In this document: piece after piece, positions 53,963 through 63,844 of the stretch
How positions within the stretch are numbered: the first letter of the stretch is position 1
How the letters are laid out: each line of letters starts with the position of its first letter
Assembly (NCBI GenBank): GCA_017462265.1
Contig: JAFTRN010000057.1
Coordinates: 1-64,000, forward strand
Source: Coprobacter sp.
Lineage (GTDB): Bacteria > Bacteroidota > Bacteroidia > Bacteroidales > UBA11471
Direction of reading: 5' to 3'
DNA length: 64,000 bases
Translations under genes and position numbers: made by a program
The notes under the pieces: model-generated
Database searches by the model: none
Seen by the model: only the letters and a program-made list of their open reading frames with translations
Told to the model about the DNA's origin: nothing

Positions 53963-56900
53963 TTATTGCTTTATATATTTCTCACCATTTACGATATAGA
54001 AGCCGGCCGGCAGATTTTCCAATGCCGTCTCCACATTATCGCCCACATATACCGCTATACCGGAGATGGTATATATGCCCGAGACCTTTACCCGCTGTGA
54101 CATAGGCTCATATTCGGTCTCGTCGATACCTGTGGTGGTCATTTCACGTTTTACCGAGAGGCGAGGATAGAGCACGCTCACGTCGTCGTTGTTGAGTTCG
54201 AGCAGTTGATTGATGCGGCTCCACCGACTGACCGACGCACCGGTTTTCTCGCCGATATTTTCACCTTCGTAATAATAATCGTCTGTGGTAGAGCTCGTAC
54301 CATAAGTCGATTCGCACACGTCTTTGCAGAATACACTCGAGCGTGTACCGCTCGTACCGGCAGGCACAAGGAGCAGCCCCATCTCTGTCTGTCCGGCTGT
54401 GATACAGGCTTTGAGATAATCGGTCATATCGACCTCGACCTGCCAATCGGCCGCCGTGTATTGATAGTCGGCACTCGGTATCCACTCAAACATTTTACGA
54501 CCACCACCCAAGGCGACATTGAATGTAGCAATCTCCTCGGCCGCTATGGCTTTATCGATAAGTTCTTTGCGCGACGCGTAAGAATCGGTACTACCGCCTA
54601 CCTCGCCCCAACCGCAATCGAAGGGGCGTATCGAAACAGCGCCGCCATTTTCCGATATCGTGAGGCGCAAGGTTGCCGATGTTATTTCATCGGCCGTAGC
54701 CCCCAAATTACTAATATCAAATTTTATACCTCCCACAAAGCCGAAATCTTGCGTTCCCGATGATGAGTTACGCACCTCAAATCCGGCCCCTGTGCCCGAT
54801 TGTCCGGTATTATTGACACGGAACTGTATATCGGCCGAGGGATAAATATGCGCCGTGATACTCGACAGGAATGTGTTAAGCGCCTGTCGCAAAGCCACAC
54901 GAGCGTCGTTTATCTCCGTCTCGGTAGCGCTTTCGGAGGTAAGTTCGGCCACAGCAATGGCTCGACTGAAAGTACTTATCGCCACACTATCGACATCGGT
55001 ATGAGCCTCCAACGTAGCGTATGCCGAGGCTATCTCTTTCAGCAACGCGTCGTAAACGGTCGAAAGTACTATCTCGGTCTTAGCCAGATTCACGGTATAA
55101 TCGTTCACATTAGCACCGAAAGTATATTTCAAGAGGAGTGTTTGTCCGGCTTCGAGATGTACATACCAACGATAAGTACTGTTTGTAAATTGATTATATG
55201 CTATCAACTTGGTATTGGCGGCATCGGGCGTCTTCGTACCATTCTGATATTGCTCATCGGTGAAAAGCGTGAGGTTGAGCGACGGCTCCTTGCTGTCATA
55301 CACATAGCCGCGAGCCGACACCTTTATGGTATAATCGCCGGTCTCGGTCACTTTTATGGGGATAAACAGCGAAGCTCCTGTCATGGCACTGCCTATGGAG
55401 GTAGCCGATTTTACCTGCACCGAACCACTTTGACCTATTCTTTTCCGATAATCGAGCTTTCCGGGGACGGTACAAGCATCATATTCATAGAGTGTCCCGA
55501 CAAAAGTATTATAGGCCTCTTCGAGTTTCACGGCGATACTATCCAACTCTTGTTGTGTACACATACCGCTATGTGCGGCATAGCGAGCCATGGCTATTTC
55601 GCGCATAAAGGGGCGATAACCTTCGGTATCGTAATAGCCGTTTACCTTTGTATATGACAATTTTTCTACAGTTTCTTGGGCAAAAGTGGTAAGCTCATCG
55701 GCCCGGGCAGCCAATACCGCCGTGTCAGGAGCCGCCTCCACCACATCGCTATCGGTACCGGCAGGTGTATAGTCTGTAAGATAATAGGCCACGGTGGTGC
55801 GTGGTTGCATCGTTGCTTTGTCGGCAAGGGTTATCTCCTCGCCGGTGGCTATGTCTATGGCTTTCTGTCCGGCAGGCAGAGCGGTAAGGTCGAGCGTATG
55901 AGTATCGCTATCGGAGCAGTTTTGTGCCACCAGATAATTGCCGAGCAACTGTTGATAGTAGTTACATAGGGTGCGCATATGTTGATAGTTACCATCGGCA
56001 TCGTAGGCCGGCTCGTCATAGGTACTTCCCGCGTCGGCCATCACCAAATGGTCGGGATAGGTAATTTTGTGATTACCGTTCCAATACACCTCGGCAATGG
56101 TGGTTGTTTTACCCGAAGGGGTATAACGCATCACATCGGGCACAAATCCTATACTGCGCACCATGGTAGGGGTAATGAGGTGTGCCCGTCCCGGTGCCGA
56201 CAAGGTATTTTCGCTGTAGAAATTCACAAATAGGTGATTGTCGCCGTGCTTAATAGCCACAACGCCCACCTGCTCATCGCCAAATACATAATCGGGTTCA
56301 CCCGGTGTACCCGGCATTTTGGCATAGTCACTGCCATGGTTCTTACCGAAAGCTATAAGTTCATCTATAGCCTCGGGCAACCAATAGCTGTTGCTGTAAT
56401 AAGGGAATAGGCGATCGCTGAGACTGCTCTCAAGAGGCATATTACCATCGATATAACTTTGCCACACATGGCCCATCAACTCTTCGTCGTCGCTGATGGC
56501 AGCTACAATAAGATTGTTGTAATAGGTCTTTCCTACCTCATAGCGGTTACGCCAACAAATAGAGCCTTCGCTTATGATTTTCTTATTGCCATCGGTCCCT
56601 ACCCAAGGATAGGCAAAATGGGCCTGACTTTTGGCATTCGTCACGGCCATTTTCAAGATTTCTTTATCGCCATCGCCTCCGGCTACCGTACCGATGAACG
56701 GGTCGTGCAAGGTCATCAGGTAAAGGCTTGTGATGCGGGGCGCCATCTGTCCGTAGCAACTGGGACAGGTCCACCCGGCCTCACGACCGTTGCCTTTGGC
56801 GGTCATCACATGGAAATGTTTTCCCCAGAAATTTTCCGATGAATTGAGGTTGGCCGGGTCACCGAGTTCGTATGTGGGATAACCTTCATCATCGGTAATC

Positions 56901-58225
56901 GAACCGTCAAATTTCGCATTTTTCGGCTTACCGGTCCAGTAATCCAATCCCACGGCCTGACGCAAGTACTCCACGCCCATGCGGGGAGCGTTGTAATAGG
57001 TCTCTTTATCGAGAGCGTAAAGGGCCAATGCCGCGCCATAGAAGCTGGCGGCTGCCTCCATCACTTGGTTGGTGATAGAGCGACGATTGGTAGTACTACC
57101 CACATCGAAACTCTCACGGAAAGCGGCTATCCACTGTTCGCGACGCGACTTCACCCCGGCTCCGAGGTCCACCTCCTTATCGAGGTAGAAATTGGTTATC
57201 TGCCCGGCACGCCACACCTGGTACATACCATAGCCCTGCAATCCAAACAGCCCGCCCCAGCCGGCATCGGCTTTCTGCGCGGTAGCCGTATTGCCTATAG
57301 CCGAGCGAGTAATATCCACGCCCTGTTTTATAAGGTTCGACGCGAGTACCATCGAGTCGATGGCCACACGCACCTTGGCGGCCAATTGTGCGGCGGTGGT
57401 ACCATACACACCTTTTTGATAGGCAGTACCCATGGCCTCCACAATATTGAAATTGTTGTTTCCATACGCCGGCTTGAAATCGTCCCCTTCGACTTGCCCT
57501 TTTATCGTTCCCGATAGCTTATTGGATATAGCCGTTTTCAACCCCTCGAGCGTGTAGGTATTACTCCTCGCCGGGGCCGTTTTATAAGAGGGTATCGAGC
57601 CTTCGACCGGCAAGTTTATCTCGGGCATGGGGTTTGTAGAGGAGCAAATGGCATAAATGGGAGGCATATCGCCCTTTAACACCCGTTGATAACCGGTAAA
57701 ATTACCCTGTGTCGCATAACCATAGTAACGACCTATGCTGCGCACCCGCAACGTGACAGCATTCTTTCCCGTGGTGAGACGGCGAGGTATAGCGTGCGTA
57801 CTGAGCGAGAATGCGCCCGGTGCTTTTTCGGTCGAGAACGATACCGCCTCGCGCGAATAGTCGTGCAAATCGTAATTATCGACTTGCAACCGATAGCGTT
57901 CGCCCTCGGTCACGCCGTCACCGCCATAGGTATAAAACGTCACATAGTTCTGCCTATCCGGATCTACTCGCACCACGACGGTAAATTCGCCGCCATATAT
58001 TCCATTATATGGTACTGCCCAAGGGTTCTCGTCCCAACGCAACGCACGACGCCCGCTCATTCCCCCAAAGCCGGAGGTTTCTTGCGGAGTATATTGTGGT
58101 GAACACGACACATAGCCGTGTTGTTGCTCACTCGTATTATTGCCCAGCCACACAATATCGGGTTGTTGTGCCGCTACTGCCATCGACACAAACAACAAGC
58201 TGATAATAAATTTATAGGCTTTCAT
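53963..58225 (-). CDS. Giant secreted multidomain protein, probably carbohydrate-active
   Basis: 1420 residues. The signal peptide (about 1-19) is followed by a beta-rich region (20-210), then an aromatic, Gly-rich helical part (about 230-560) with WGGLFGLQGYGMYQVW, like the (alpha/alpha) toroid of polysaccharide lyases. A beta-rich part (about 640-830) follows. Then come two helical FIVAR-like segments (about 860-930, 1080-1150) and a region (about 1155-1350) like the CBM96/DNRLRE sandwich, with TLRLTISENGGAVSIRPF and WQVEVDMTDYLKACI. A C-terminal tail resembles a type IX sorting domain (ISGIAVYVG...LPAGFYIVNG). No known family is recognised for the main part. A CxxC at EAGWTCPSCYGQ may bind metal. 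Function in glycan binding or cleavage is inferred from architecture only. Confidence 0.8.
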   Translation of the reverse strand: MKAYKFIISLLFVSMAVAAQQPDIVWLGNNTSEQQHGYVSCSPQYTPQETSGFGGMSGRRALRWDENPWAVPYNGIYGGEFTVVVRVDPDRQNYVTFYTYGGDGVTEGERYRLQVDNYDLHDYSREAVSFSTEKAPGAFSLSTHAIPRRLTTGKNAVTLRVRSIGRYYGYATQGNFTGYQRVLKGDMPPIYAICSSTNPMPEINLPVEGSIPSYKTAPARSNTYTLEGLKTAISNKLSGTIKGQVEGDDFKPAYGNNNFNIVEAMGTAYQKGVYGTTAAQLAAKVRVAIDSMVLASNLIKQGVDITRSAIGNTATAQKADAGWGGLFGLQGYGMYQVWRAGQITNFYLDKEVDLGAGVKSRREQWIAAFRESFDVGSTTNRRSITNQVMEAAASFYGAALALYALDKETYYNAPRMGVEYLRQAVGLDYWTGKPKNAKFDGSITDDEGYPTYELGDPANLNSSENFWGKHFHVMTAKGNGREAGWTCPSCYGQMAPRITSLYLMTLHDPFIGTVAGGDGDKEILKMAVTNAKSQAHFAYPWVGTDGNKKIISEGSICWRNRYEVGKTYYNNLIVAAISDDEELMGHVWQSYIDGNMPLESSLSDRLFPYYSNSYWLPEAIDELIAFGKNHGSDYAKMPGTPGEPDYVFGDEQVGVVAIKHGDNHLFVNFYSENTLSAPGRAHLITPTMVRSIGFVPDVMRYTPSGKTTTIAEVYWNGNHKITYPDHLVMADAGSTYDEPAYDADGNYQHMRTLCNYYQQLLGNYLVAQNCSDSDTHTLDLTALPAGQKAIDIATGEEITLADKATMQPRTTVAYYLTDYTPAGTDSDVVEAAPDTAVLAARADELTTFAQETVEKLSYTKVNGYYDTEGYRPFMREIAMARYAAHSGMCTQQELDSIAVKLEEAYNTFVGTLYEYDACTVPGKLDYRKRIGQSGSVQVKSATSIGSAMTGASLFIPIKVTETGDYTIKVSARGYVYDSKEPSLNLTLFTDEQYQNGTKTPDAANTKLIAYNQFTNSTYRWYVHLEAGQTLLLKYTFGANVNDYTVNLAKTEIVLSTVYDALLKEIASAYATLEAHTDVDSVAISTFSRAIAVAELTSESATETEINDARVALRQALNTFLSSITAHIYPSADIQFRVNNTGQSGTGAGFEVRNSSSGTQDFGFVGGIKFDISNLGATADEITSATLRLTISENGGAVSIRPFDCGWGEVGGSTDSYASRKELIDKAIAAEEIATFNVALGGGRKMFEWIPSADYQYTAADWQVEVDMTDYLKACITAGQTEMGLLLVPAGTSGTRSSVFCKDVCESTYGTSSTTDDYYYEGENIGEKTGASVSRWSRINQLLELNNDDVSVLYPRLSVKREMTTTGIDETEYEPMSQRVKVSGIYTISGIAVYVGDNVETALENLPAGFYIVNGEKYIKQ

Positions 58226-58267
58226 AAAAAGAATTTTTTATGAATACGAATATAAAAAGGGAATTAC

Positions 58268-58741
58268 TCAAAAAAGGTGTGTTTTTAATTCTAATTGTAG
58301 TAAAAATCTTTTCAACTCTACCCCATAGGCATACCCCACGAGCCTACGGCCACACCCTACCACGCGATGACAAGGTACGATCACCGCTATAGGGTTGCGA
58401 TTACAAGCCATTCCCACGGCACGCGAGCCTCCCGGTACACCTATGCGGCGGGCTACCTCCTTGTAGGTGCATGTCTCACCATAGGGTATCGCCAGCAGGG
58501 TCTGCCACACCTTGTGCTGAAAGGCCGTTCCTTGCGGAGCAAATGGCAAATCGAACGACCGCCGGACGCCTTGAAAATACTCTGTAAGCTGCTTTGCGGC
58601 ACGAGCAAGCAACGCAGTCTCTCGGTAAAAACCGGACACCGGAGCGGTAAACGATACGGCTGTAATAGCGCCGTCGCACTCCGACACCCACACCTCGCCT
58701 ATCGCCGTCGCCACTTGTATATAATAGATTGTCGTCGTCAT
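58268..58741 (-). CDS. ogt: Methylated-DNA--protein-cysteine methyltransferase
   Basis: 157 residues. It removes alkyl groups from O6-alkylguanine onto its own cysteine. The active-site motif PCHRV is at 123-127 with acceptor Cys124. The helix-turn-helix stretch GTAFQHKVWQTLLAIPYGETCTYKEVARRIG in outline lies near 71-101, with the arginine finger in GGSRAVGMACNRNPIAVIVPC. Length fits the Ogt type without the Ada N-terminal domain. It lies downstream of the DUF5723-like gene's terminator. Confidence 0.96.
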   Translation of the reverse strand: MTTTIYYIQVATAIGEVWVSECDGAITAVSFTAPVSGFYRETALLARAAKQLTEYFQGVRRSFDLPFAPQGTAFQHKVWQTLLAIPYGETCTYKEVARRIGVPGGSRAVGMACNRNPIAVIVPCHRVVGCGRRLVGYAYGVELKRFLLQLELKTHLF

Positions 58742-58747
58742 ATATAA

Positions 58748-58782
58748 AAAATGAGTGTCTCTATGGATAGAACACTCATTTT
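58748..58782 (-). terminator. Terminator of the DUF5723-like gene
   Basis: AAATGAGTGT (58749-58758) / ACACTCATTT (58772-58781), with T's next on the minus strand. Confidence 0.75.
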
Positions 58783-58789
58783 ATGATAT

Positions 58790-60226
58790 TTATTGTATAG
58801 GGAGTTCGGTATATTCCGCTTTTTTCTTTTTCAACTTCGGATCTTTCCCGAGGGGAATACTCAGCCCGAAATTGACATTGGCGGTAAGGTGATTGCCGAG
58901 GGGTATATATTCGGGGGTCACACGCATGGCCGACACCTCGGCCCCTACAAATAGTGGGCCGAGTACGAGTATGGCGCCGAACGAGTTAGAGAGGTTCGAC
59001 ACCGTCCCATTGAGACCTACCTGTATCAACGTGAGCGGTTTCAGGGTCACACTACCCATGAACGAGGTGTGGATATTGTTGTTATAAAAGCGTGTCGTAG
59101 AAAGCACACCGAACGATATTTTGTTGTTCAATATTTGATACTCGGCTCCAACCGAGAGGCGAGGCGACAACCACGAAGTACGTTTCTTGGGCGCATCACT
59201 CTCTTTCACGGTGAAAAGAGCCTCCAACTCATCACCGAGCCTATCGACCTCATCGTCGAAAGGGTTACGTTCCTCGCCATTCTCGTCGATATAATCATCG
59301 CTTCCGATATTTTCAAAGCCATCGTACACCACTTCACCTTCGGGGGTGATGGCGCGAAGGTTTTTGTTCCATTGTATGAAACCAAGGTCGGTCACAGCCA
59401 ACGACAGCACAAGGTTTTTCACCGGGGTATAGGTCACACCCAGATCAATACCCGCACCACCACCGGCCACACCCAAGTTGTCGGTATCGAAGTCGAGACC
59501 ATCGACCTCACCCTCTTCATTATTCTTCACGATCACACCCGCACAAGAGAGATCGACCACGCCGTGGCTTTGCAGGTGCCACACATCTTCGCTCATAGTG
59601 AGCGACAGCTTATCGAAATGTGCGCTGGCGCTGGCAGCGCCCACCAAGCCTTTGAGCTTGGCACCTACCGTCCATTTCTCGCCGATGCGATGCGAGTGGC
59701 CCAAGGCGACTTCGACATAGGTATTGTTCGAAGCCTCTACATCGTGAAAGTCGTAATACGAGGTCTCGCCCGAGCTACCCTCTTTCAAGAAACGGAACAG
59801 GTCTCCGGGCAAGGCCACGGCCGTAGTGCTGTGCAACTTCACATCGAAAGTGTTGAAGCCGTTCCATTTGAAAAATCCAAACGATACCAACGAGAGGTCG
59901 AAGTTCATATTCACCGCATTGCGATCATTAATACGCTTACTGAAATCCTCGGCCGACACCTTATCGCTGAGGAAGGTGTGCAACTTATCACCATCGGAGG
60001 GGTAGATAAAATCGGAGTAACTGAGGTCTGACGATGCGCCGAAATTGAGGTTCCCGAGTACAGGAATGGCCACATAACTGCGACTCGGCATGAGTGCCGG
60101 ATTGAGGTAATGACGTTGGAAAGCTCCATCCATGAAATAGGCACCCTCCAAAGTCTGCGCCGACAAAGGTATGGCCACAGTTCCCAACACGAGGGCTATA
60201 ATATGTTTCTTAAATGTATTCATCAT
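58790..60226 (-). CDS. DUF5723-like outer-membrane barrel protein
   Basis: 478 residues. The signal peptide ends near PLSAQ (residue 24). The mature part begins LEGAYFMDGAFQRHYLNPALMPSRSY, typical of a Bacteroidota family of outer-membrane proteins (DUF5723). It continues with many alternating strands and an acidic insertion near 290-330 that would be an external loop. It ends with a Lys-rich stretch after the last strand (LGLSIPLGKDPKLKKKKAEY in outline). It follows a large lipoprotein gene by 12 bases, so the two form an outer-membrane pair. Function unknown. Confidence 0.82.
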   Translation of the reverse strand: MMNTFKKHIIALVLGTVAIPLSAQTLEGAYFMDGAFQRHYLNPALMPSRSYVAIPVLGNLNFGASSDLSYSDFIYPSDGDKLHTFLSDKVSAEDFSKRINDRNAVNMNFDLSLVSFGFFKWNGFNTFDVKLHSTTAVALPGDLFRFLKEGSSGETSYYDFHDVEASNNTYVEVALGHSHRIGEKWTVGAKLKGLVGAASASAHFDKLSLTMSEDVWHLQSHGVVDLSCAGVIVKNNEEGEVDGLDFDTDNLGVAGGGAGIDLGVTYTPVKNLVLSLAVTDLGFIQWNKNLRAITPEGEVVYDGFENIGSDDYIDENGEERNPFDDEVDRLGDELEALFTVKESDAPKKRTSWLSPRLSVGAEYQILNNKISFGVLSTTRFYNNNIHTSFMGSVTLKPLTLIQVGLNGTVSNLSNSFGAILVLGPLFVGAEVSAMRVTPEYIPLGNHLTANVNFGLSIPLGKDPKLKKKKAEYTELPIQ

Positions 60227-60238
60227 TGGTAAAATATA

Positions 60239-62218
60239 TTAAAGTTCATCGAGATCCACCTCTATTTTGGCAATTTTGGCACTCAATCGCAACTGCAAAT
60301 ATTGGGTATCGCGCAGTGTACCCGATTTCAAGCCTTCGGCCAAGTCGCCTTGTACGCGCCATTTTATATGGGTGAGCGATTTCAAGGCTTCGGCCTCGGT
60401 CTCGTTCAGTTTTATCACTATCTTGTCGGTCGATGGCGTGGGGTTGTCGAGACTTGTATCGGTGGTACCGGCAATGATACCGGCTCCGCTCTCATCGCTA
60501 TCCAGTATCTCCACGGTCACGTTGCGCAATACACGATATTTGCGACCGGAGTCCTCATCGGTCACAATATCTTCGGCAGCTCCCCCCTCGGTGTCATAAT
60601 CGAGTTCCTGCATCGGTACGAGGTCGAACTGCATATCGAGAGGCAACGTAGTGGTGTAACCGGCGATAATCGAGGCCTCACGAGCCGATACATCTTGGAA
60701 TATATCGTCGAGACCGCCCTCTATATCGCTGTAGCTCAAACTGAAATTCTCGCCAAACTTCAACGGCACGGTGATGTCGGCATCGATGCTGATAACGTTC
60801 GTCTCATCGTTCAACACCACATTATGCACGGTACTTTTGTCGGTCTCGGCCGAGATATGGGCATCAAGTGTATAAGGTATTCCGGCATCGAGCAGAGCCG
60901 GCAGATTGCCCTTCACCCAGGTATAGAGGCAGTTTTCGTAATAGAAGGTCTTAGCCTCGGCATCTACCCATTCGGTCGTAGGCTCATACAGCGATACATA
61001 TATATTATTGGGTGCAGGCGTCATGCACTTGTCGGCAGCATTGTAGGCAGCCCCCTGCACATATATGGGGTCGATGGCGATGGGCGCTGATAGCATACTC
61101 TCGCCCTGCTCATCGCGAGGGTCGATAGTGAGGTGTGCCATCACCGGGATACCCATGGGGTTCACGACGCTCAACGTTATATAGGGGTTGTGCAGGTCGA
61201 GATTTATATCGTCGCTATTTAAGAAATCGGGCATAGAACCGATATTTATCGAGAACGACTCCTCAGCCGAGGCATCTACAAGGCCCGACACACGATAGAT
61301 GGTCATATCCTCGATGGTGAAATAGGTCCGCAAACTGGGCTTATCCACCAACTCTGTCGAGCCGTGCAACTCGATATTCACTATCGCGTCGCCGTGCAGA
61401 TACACCTCATTGTTTATCACATCGAGTGTATTATGGTCGATTCCGGGAGTGATTACAAAGTTATTGGTACCGTCAGCACCGAGTGCTCCGCCATATACGC
61501 CATAAATATCGAGGTGCAACTCAAATTCGCCGGTGGGTGAGGTCAGCTCAGCTATTTTCAAGTCGTGATTTTCGATAACTATCGGCGTACCGTCGTCGTT
61601 CATATCTTTCAACTCCACATAGTCGATACGGCCGGCGGGAGCCAATATCAGCATACGGGGCAACTCTATATGAAAATCTTTCAGCGTGAGCGACATATCG
61701 GAATTGCTCGACGGCTCAAGAACCTCGGCGACAAAACGTAACGTAGCCCGCTTGGGGGTATCAAACAGAATCGTATCGATACGCAATATCTCCTTGGGAA
61801 TCTCTATGTTACTGGGGTCGATGGGGGCGTGTTCCATCATCGGCACAGTGATGTGTGCCTCCACATCGCTCACACCCACAGCGATGAAACTGCGCAACTC
61901 CTCGGGCACGTCGATATAAGTGGGGTTGATTGCCGGGCTCATACCATTCACACTCTCGATGGTAAACGATGCCATAGAGGCAAATTCGGTGGTCGATGAG
62001 GCGCTTTCGGCAATGTAGTAATTGCCCTCATCATCGGTTTTCAGGTCCTCATCGTCATCGATAAGTTTCGACAGGGTGAAACGCTCCGTCTCGCCTATGG
62101 GTATGGTGACACCATTCTCGGCAAGCGTTATTTTCATGTCGATGTCTTTGTCATAAGCCATATCTACGCAACTCCACATAAGCAGAGCTGTCAATAGAGT
62201 AAGTAACAGTTTTTTCAT
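60239..62218 (-). CDS. Large surface lipoprotein, unknown
   Basis: 659 residues. The signal peptide (MKKLLLTLLTALLMWSC) predicts lipidation at Cys17. The mature protein is acidic and all-beta in appearance, with repeated sandwich-like strands such as TLRFVAEVLEPSSNSDMSLTL, FELHLDIYGVYGG and VVNPMGIPVMAHLTI. That suggests several immunoglobulin-like or carbohydrate-binding-like domains. No catalytic motif is recognised. It lies just upstream of the DUF5723-like gene and was probably transcribed with it, so the two may form a surface complex. I know similar pairs from Bacteroidales, without assigned function. Confidence 0.8.
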   Translation of the reverse strand: MKKLLLTLLTALLMWSCVDMAYDKDIDMKITLAENGVTIPIGETERFTLSKLIDDDEDLKTDDEGNYYIAESASSTTEFASMASFTIESVNGMSPAINPTYIDVPEELRSFIAVGVSDVEAHITVPMMEHAPIDPSNIEIPKEILRIDTILFDTPKRATLRFVAEVLEPSSNSDMSLTLKDFHIELPRMLILAPAGRIDYVELKDMNDDGTPIVIENHDLKIAELTSPTGEFELHLDIYGVYGGALGADGTNNFVITPGIDHNTLDVINNEVYLHGDAIVNIELHGSTELVDKPSLRTYFTIEDMTIYRVSGLVDASAEESFSINIGSMPDFLNSDDINLDLHNPYITLSVVNPMGIPVMAHLTIDPRDEQGESMLSAPIAIDPIYVQGAAYNAADKCMTPAPNNIYVSLYEPTTEWVDAEAKTFYYENCLYTWVKGNLPALLDAGIPYTLDAHISAETDKSTVHNVVLNDETNVISIDADITVPLKFGENFSLSYSDIEGGLDDIFQDVSAREASIIAGYTTTLPLDMQFDLVPMQELDYDTEGGAAEDIVTDEDSGRKYRVLRNVTVEILDSDESGAGIIAGTTDTSLDNPTPSTDKIVIKLNETEAEALKSLTHIKWRVQGDLAEGLKSGTLRDTQYLQLRLSAKIAKIEVDLDEL

Positions 62219-62383
62219 ATTATTGTAGTGTATTTCTTTTTAGAGATTAGAGGGGCGGTAAGGGGGGATTCTATCATCAACTCAAGTATTCCGGCGCAAA
62301 GGTATAGTATATTTCTGAAACAGAAGTGTTTTTTTACAAAAATCCAACAATTTTAACAACGACGAGCCTCTGCTTCACAAAAC

Positions 62384-62418
62384 AGCAAAAGGGTTGGCGC
62401 GCGCCGAACCCTTTTGCT
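62384..62418 (-). terminator. Terminator of the sorting-domain protein gene
   Basis: AGCAAAAGGGTT (62384-62395) / AACCCTTTTGCT (62407-62418), with extra GGCGC/GCGCC pairing in the loop. Confidence 0.8.
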
Positions 62419-62445
62419 AAAAGGTGTTTTTTGTGACTTACGATT

Positions 62446-63429
62446 TTATTTGATGACAAGTTTTCCGTTATCGACCACCTTACCATTCGACTCTAAGGTG
62501 AAGTTATACACTCCGCGACGCAGACGACGGGTATCAATACGCATCGATACCTCACCGGCAGGTACCGGTTGCACACTTACAACCTGACCGGCCATGTTGG
62601 AAATGACAAGGCGACGCACATCGTCAGATGCGGCCGTCTCCACGGTCACAACATCGCTTGTCGATGCCAAGGTGGGAAACACCTTCATCGCCGATGCCGT
62701 ATTAGCAACTTGTTGTACCGCCCCGGTCTCAGAATCGAGAGAGTAAATGTAATTATAATATCTTTCGTCAATATATACCTCTGATGCAAACAGATATTTT
62801 TTATCATTAATTATCCATACCTCCCACCTATCCGGCACTGCGCTTATAGATAATGTAGCGATTATTGCCCCTTCTTCCGAAATTATTTCCATACCTTTTA
62901 TCTCATTGTCTTTATCGATACGATATTTATGAATCTCCCCACTGGCATCATATTCTAAAATAGTAGTATCTATAATAGGTTCTGTTATATATCTAAAGAC
63001 TTCATATTTATCATCATTATTAAACAAATTTTGTGTCATATATAGATATTGATCTTCCAGATTAAGCCCATTATCATAATTATAATAAATTGCTTCTTCT
63101 ACTTGAATAGAAAGAGGATTTGACTCCCATTGGTCAACTATTTCCCATTCTCTATTTTCATTGCGTTCCCAAATTTGGTAACCTTCAGGTTGCACATTCG
63201 TCTGAATAGTAAATTCTCTGTCAATCTCAAAGTTCTCATTGAATAGTGTGTAAATTACTGAAGAGCCATCTGCCCGATATGTATAAGGTGTTGTTTTATT
63301 TTCGGCCGATAAATATTTAGGTAGAACAAGACAATCGTCGCTCGATCGTTGTGAATAGATTAAATTTTGGCCATTTGAAAGGCTAATTGCTCCTAATACA
63401 AGGACGAATAATAGTAGAAATTTTTTCAT
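62446..63429 (-). CDS. Secreted protein with T9SS-like C-terminal sorting domain
   Basis: 327 residues from the ATG at 63429, chosen since a signal peptide (MKKFLLLFVLVLGAISLSNG) starts there. The middle (about 25-245) is an A+T-rich, Tyr/Glu/Asp-rich beta region of unknown kind. The last 80 residues resemble a type IX secretion (type A) sorting domain: VFPTLASTSDVVTVET, then LVISNMAGQVVSVQPV and TRRLRRGVYNFTLESNGKVVDNGKLVIK in outline. No T9SS genes lie in the window. The upstream extension to 63504 was rejected. Surface display is inferred. Confidence 0.75.
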   Translation of the reverse strand: MKKFLLLFVLVLGAISLSNGQNLIYSQRSSDDCLVLPKYLSAENKTTPYTYRADGSSVIYTLFNENFEIDREFTIQTNVQPEGYQIWERNENREWEIVDQWESNPLSIQVEEAIYYNYDNGLNLEDQYLYMTQNLFNNDDKYEVFRYITEPIIDTTILEYDASGEIHKYRIDKDNEIKGMEIISEEGAIIATLSISAVPDRWEVWIINDKKYLFASEVYIDERYYNYIYSLDSETGAVQQVANTASAMKVFPTLASTSDVVTVETAASDDVRRLVISNMAGQVVSVQPVPAGEVSMRIDTRRLRRGVYNFTLESNGKVVDNGKLVIK

Positions 63430-63529
63430 AACGTATAATTTTTTAGTTTGTAAAATTTCTGCAAAAATAAGTAATATGACAAGATTACAAAAACATTCTT
63501 TCAAAAAATTTTGTTATCGTTACCAAAAC

Positions 63530-63782
63530 ACCCGATAAAGAATCCTCTCTTCGGCCTGTCTCGCCCTACGATAGTGGCCCCGACCGGCAAAACGTAGGGT
63601 CGCTTGGACCAATACCATTTTGCAGGATTGTGACCTCCCTGCCGTAGGGACGCACGGTTCGTGCGTCCGTGGGAAATTGAGCGCTCCTCATACACCCCGC
63701 ATTGCGTTCGCCTACCGGCTCACGTATACGGAACCGGGAAATCAAATGTTTACATAGATTTCGAAAATCTTTATCAGACACC
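63530..63782. mobile_element. Relative of the 20.5-kb MITE-like element (degenerate)
   Basis: CTCCTCATACACCCCGC...CCTACCGGCTC (63684-63721) matches 20748-20785 with 4 mismatches in 38. The right end AAAATCTTTATCAGACACC (63764-63782) matches the element's right end with one change. The left end is unclear. A perfect hairpin GGACGCACG-GTT-CGTGCGTCC lies at 63648-63668. No gene is seen in 63430-63844. Confidence 0.55.
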
Positions 63783-63810
63783 GATGATTATATTCCTACC
63801 GATTTTTGAG

Positions 63811-63818
63811 TATCTTTG
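63811..63818 (+). promoter_or_regulatory. -7 promoter box for the HAD gene
   Basis: TATCTTTG, exact consensus, 26 bases before the start codon at 63845. Confidence 0.6.
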
Positions 63819-63844
63819 CACAAATAATAAGACACAGAAACGTT

